NCBI GenBank assembly: GCA_965277275.1
Contig: CBDICG010000002.1
Location: 2,790,001-2,854,000 of the forward strand
Length of the DNA stretch: 64,000 nt
From: HLUCCA09 sp965277275
Lineage (GTDB): Bacteria > Pseudomonadota > Alphaproteobacteria > Rhodobacterales > Rhodobacteraceae
Reading direction: 5' to 3'
Below the pieces are notes generated by a model. The model had not been told where the DNA came from. It did not search any database and worked only from the letters and a program-made list of their open reading frames with translations. The position numbers and the translations under genes were made by a program. Numbering within the stretch: the stretch's first letter is position 1; each line of letters begins with the position of its first letter. Below, piece after piece: positions 61,989-64,000 of the stretch.

Positions 61989-63281
61989 CTACCGCTCAGG
62001 CCGCAGCAGGTCGTCGAGGGTCAGCGCCATGACGAGAGCCGCATCCTCCATGTCCGCCACGGCGATCCACTCGTCCGGTTGATGGGCCAGTTCCAGCCGT
62101 CCCGGTCCGTAGGCGATGCAGTTCTTCAGGCGCCCGATTCGGTCGATATGCTTCTGGTCATACGTGCCCGGGCTCGCGACATGGGCCGCGCGCCGCCCCA
62201 GCACGCGGGCAATCGCGTCACCGACCGCCCGTACTACGGGCGCGTCTTCATCTGTCATCGACGGCGCGACATCGAAGAGATCACGGATCTCGTAGCTGAA
62301 ACCGGGGCGCACCGCCTTGATCCGCTCCATCATCGCGGCAATCTCGGCCTTCACCCCTTCCAGGCTCTCTTCGACGGGGAAGCGGCGGTCGATCGTGATC
62401 CGGCACCGATCGGGGACGCAGGGCGCCGGCAGGCCGTCGTAGCCCTCGGGCTGCACCGGCTCTCCGCCATGGATCGCATTGATGTTCAGCGTCGCGGCCC
62501 GCGCGCCTTCGGGGACCACCGGCATCGCGGTGGTCCGCGATGCAAGCAGCGGAAAGAGCGTCTCCTCCATTTCGCTCAGAACCGCCCCCATGTGACGCAC
62601 CGCGCAATCCCCAAGGAACGGCATCGATCCGTGCGCTATGCGCCCCCGCGTCTCGATCTCTGCCCACCACACGCCCCGGTGACCAAGGCAGATTCGGTCC
62701 ACATCGAGGGGTTCGGGGATAATCACGTGCTGCACCCGCTCAGGGCTGAAATACCCGCGCTCCGCAAGGTAGGCGACGCCTCCGTAGCCGCCGGATTCCT
62801 CGTCGGCTGTCGCGGAGATCTCGATCGCGCCCGCATGCTCTGGAAAGGCGGCGATAAAGGCCTCGGCCGCGATCACCGAGGCTGCAATGCCGCCCTTCAT
62901 GTCGCAGGCCCCGCGCCCGTAGATCCGCCCCTCCCGCAGCACCCCGCCGAACGGGTCGACGGACCAGCCATGCCCGACCTCGACCACGTCATGGTGGCCG
63001 TTGAAATGCACGCAATCTCCGGGGCCTGTTCCTTCCCGGCGCGCCACGAGGTTCCACCTGGGATGCGCCGTGCTGTCGGCGGGCGCGCCTTTCGCGCGGA
63101 TCAGCTCCACCGTGAAGCCGTCCATTTCGAGCCGCTCCCCAAGCAAGACGCAGATGTCATGGTAGTGCAGACCGGGCGGGTTGAGCGTCGGAATGCGTAT
63201 CAGTTCCTGCGTAAGTGCAATCAGATCATCGCGCCGGACGGCGATCTCCGATTCGAGCCGGGGCAGCGCATCATGGGGCAT
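61989..63281 (-). CDS. M20-family amidohydrolase (ArgE/DapE-like)
   Basis: A 430-residue metallo-amidohydrolase. The di-metal residues are visible: His96/His97-Asp98 in FNGHHDVV, Asp127 in RGACDMKGG, Glu161-Glu162 in TADEESGGYG, and a C-terminal His in LELAHQPDEW. Family members remove acyl groups from amino acids (acetylornithine, succinyl-diaminopimelate, N-carbamoyl amino acids). Length is slightly above average. It sits upstream of the binding protein and opposite creatinase; an N-acyl or N-carbamoyl substrate imported by the cluster is plausible. Confidence 0.9.
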   Translation of the reverse strand: MPHDALPRLESEIAVRRDDLIALTQELIRIPTLNPPGLHYHDICVLLGERLEMDGFTVELIRAKGAPADSTAHPRWNLVARREGTGPGDCVHFNGHHDVVEVGHGWSVDPFGGVLREGRIYGRGACDMKGGIAASVIAAEAFIAAFPEHAGAIEISATADEESGGYGGVAYLAERGYFSPERVQHVIIPEPLDVDRICLGHRGVWWAEIETRGRIAHGSMPFLGDCAVRHMGAVLSEMEETLFPLLASRTTAMPVVPEGARAATLNINAIHGGEPVQPEGYDGLPAPCVPDRCRITIDRRFPVEESLEGVKAEIAAMMERIKAVRPGFSYEIRDLFDVAPSMTDEDAPVVRAVGDAIARVLGRRAAHVASPGTYDQKHIDRIGRLKNCIAYGPGRLELAHQPDEWIAVADMEDAALVMALTLDDLLRPER

Positions 63282-63657
63282 GAACGGACGCTAGGCGCTC
63301 CCGCGCAATCCGACAAGACAGTCAGACATGGCAATCAGACACAGCGGGCAGTGCCACCCTGATCCGTCGCGCTCGAAAAAAGCGTGCCCCCTCCCGGCCA
63401 AAAGGCGGCAATGCCCTCCCCGGCGTGACCGATCCCATGTCCGGGCCGACGGCCCACGTTTGTTGCCGAGATGGGTTAATCCGGTCAAGGATCGCTGAAT
63501 TTCTTGGGCCCAGAGCTTACAAGGGCCTGGTGCACGCGGCACGGGTGGGGGCGCGGATGATCGCTCGCATCGCACGGGGCGGTGCGCTATGAACCTTTCC
63601 GTTGGACGCGTACAGGCGCCGCCGAGATGTGCGGCGCCAAGGCTACGGGAGGCAGGA
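63282..63657. other. Intergenic region between the M20 gene and a small membrane protein
   Basis: About 375 bp between divergent genes. No recognisable gene, tRNA, terminator or repeat. A GGTTAATCCGGTCAAGG stretch near 63474-63490 has TTAA/TCAA half sites but with the wrong spacing for a CtrA box. Confidence 0.4.
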
Positions 63658-63927
63658 ATGTTCTTCGCACTGGGTCGGCTGGTTGTGGTGCTGCTTCTTC
63701 TGGCGACGCTCGTCTACGTGTGCCTGTGGTTCTATGCCCGTGCCGCGCAACGCGAGCGGCTCGAAGCCGAATGGGAGGAGCAGGGCCGCCCGGGCAACCG
63801 CGACATCTTCGTGAACGAAGGGATGGACCAGCGCCGTTACGAACTCCAGCGCAAGCTGATCCTCGGGGTCTACGCGGTGCCTTTTGTCATTGTCGGCATC
63901 GTCATATACGTGTCGAATTACGCCTGA
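63658..63927 (+). CDS. Small two-helix membrane protein
   Basis: An 89-residue protein from ATG 63658, preceded by GGGAGGCAGG. One hydrophobic helix lies near the N-terminus (LVVVLLLLATLVYVCLWFYA) and one at the C-terminus (ILGVYAVPFVIVGIVIYVS). Between them is a charged cytoplasmic loop (RERLEAEWEEQGRPGNRDIF). I do not know a function. In Rhodobacteraceae such a gene often precedes a DUF1523 gene, as here, 22 bp downstream. Confidence 0.78.
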   Translation: MFFALGRLVVVLLLLATLVYVCLWFYARAAQRERLEAEWEEQGRPGNRDIFVNEGMDQRRYELQRKLILGVYAVPFVIVGIVIYVSNYA

Positions 63928-63949
63928 CGGCGCTTGAAGGGGAACGGAC

Positions 63950-64000
63950 GTGCTCGAATACATCAAATGGACCTTCTGGATCCTGTTCTGGGGCGCGACC
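63950..64000 (+). CDS. DUF1523-like membrane protein (start only, GTG)
   Basis: A GTG at 63950, after GAAGGGGAACG, opens a frame reading VLEYIKWTFWILFWGAT to the window edge. The Lys-Trp-Thr-Phe-Trp start of a transmembrane helix matches the beginning of DUF1523 proteins. Only 17 codons are visible, so the family call leans on memory of this gene order. Confidence 0.55.
   Translation, partial: MLEYIKWTFWILFWGAT

Noticed and set aside
60363..63362. 999-codon open frame on plus opposite the binding protein and M20 genes
   Set aside because: Shadow frame rich in Arg, Gly, His; the minus-strand genes have clear family motifs and signal peptides.

Overview
The window looks like a chromosomal segment of a GC-rich alphaproteobacterium of the Rhodobacteraceae/Roseobacter group. 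The evidence is the block order ubiB-ubiE / mutM-enoyl-CoA hydratase-rpsT-dnaA-dnaN-recF-gyrB, the alphaproteobacterial flagellin regulators FlaF and FlbT, a sulfoacetaldehyde acetyltransferase (Xsc), many Rhodobacteraceae-type DUF proteins (DUF1217, DUF1244, DUF1285, DUF1523, DUF4159, DUF4453), and a recurrent GCCTCCGGCGGAGG/TATTTT sequence at gene 3' ends. No rRNA, tRNA, CRISPR array, insertion sequence or prophage was recognised.

Layout. Bases 1-3080 hold a truncated IclR-type regulator and xsc, separated by about 850 bp. A CHASE3-type chemoreceptor follows (3.3-5.3 kb), then a flagellar block (5.9-9.5 kb: flgN-like and flgJ-like genes on minus, fliK and flgD on plus). Quinone biosynthesis genes ubiB and ubiE (minus) lie back to back with a membrane protein, mutM, an enoyl-CoA hydratase, rpsT and the dnaA-dnaN-recF-gyrB replication block (10-22.5 kb). 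A VOC-family gene between recF and gyrB carries an in-frame amber codon. A second flagellar block (22.9-27.4 kb) has a long flagellin, flaF, flbT, a DUF1217 protein and a membrane protein.

From 27.5 to 40 kb come housekeeping and small conserved genes: a phosphodiesterase, a lytic transglycosylase lipoprotein, hspQ, N-formylglutamate amidohydrolase, pyk, rpmI-rplT, pheS, an ASCH protein and pheT. At 40.1-46.9 kb a compact MoxR-DUF58-DUF4159-VWA-like membrane operon appears, the most system-like poorly characterised locus in the window. glcDEF (glycolate oxidase) follows at 47.8-52.2 kb with a perfect 8-bp dyad next to the glcD ribosome binding site. Next are two tandem secreted trypsin-fold proteases and an Hsp20 gene with a heat-shock-type promoter.

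The right end (54.9-63.3 kb) is a catabolic/transport cluster: two peptide-type ABC permeases and a fused double ATPase on plus, a creatinase on plus, and a DUF4453 protein, the substrate-binding protein and an M20 amidohydrolase on minus. I infer uptake and hydrolysis of creatine or a related guanidino/N-acyl compound. The last bases start a DUF1523-like gene. Nothing here is an outright novel system by sequence alone; the best leads are the glcD dyad, the hsp20 leader, the gap-free protease pair, the MoxR/VWA operon and the creatinase cluster.
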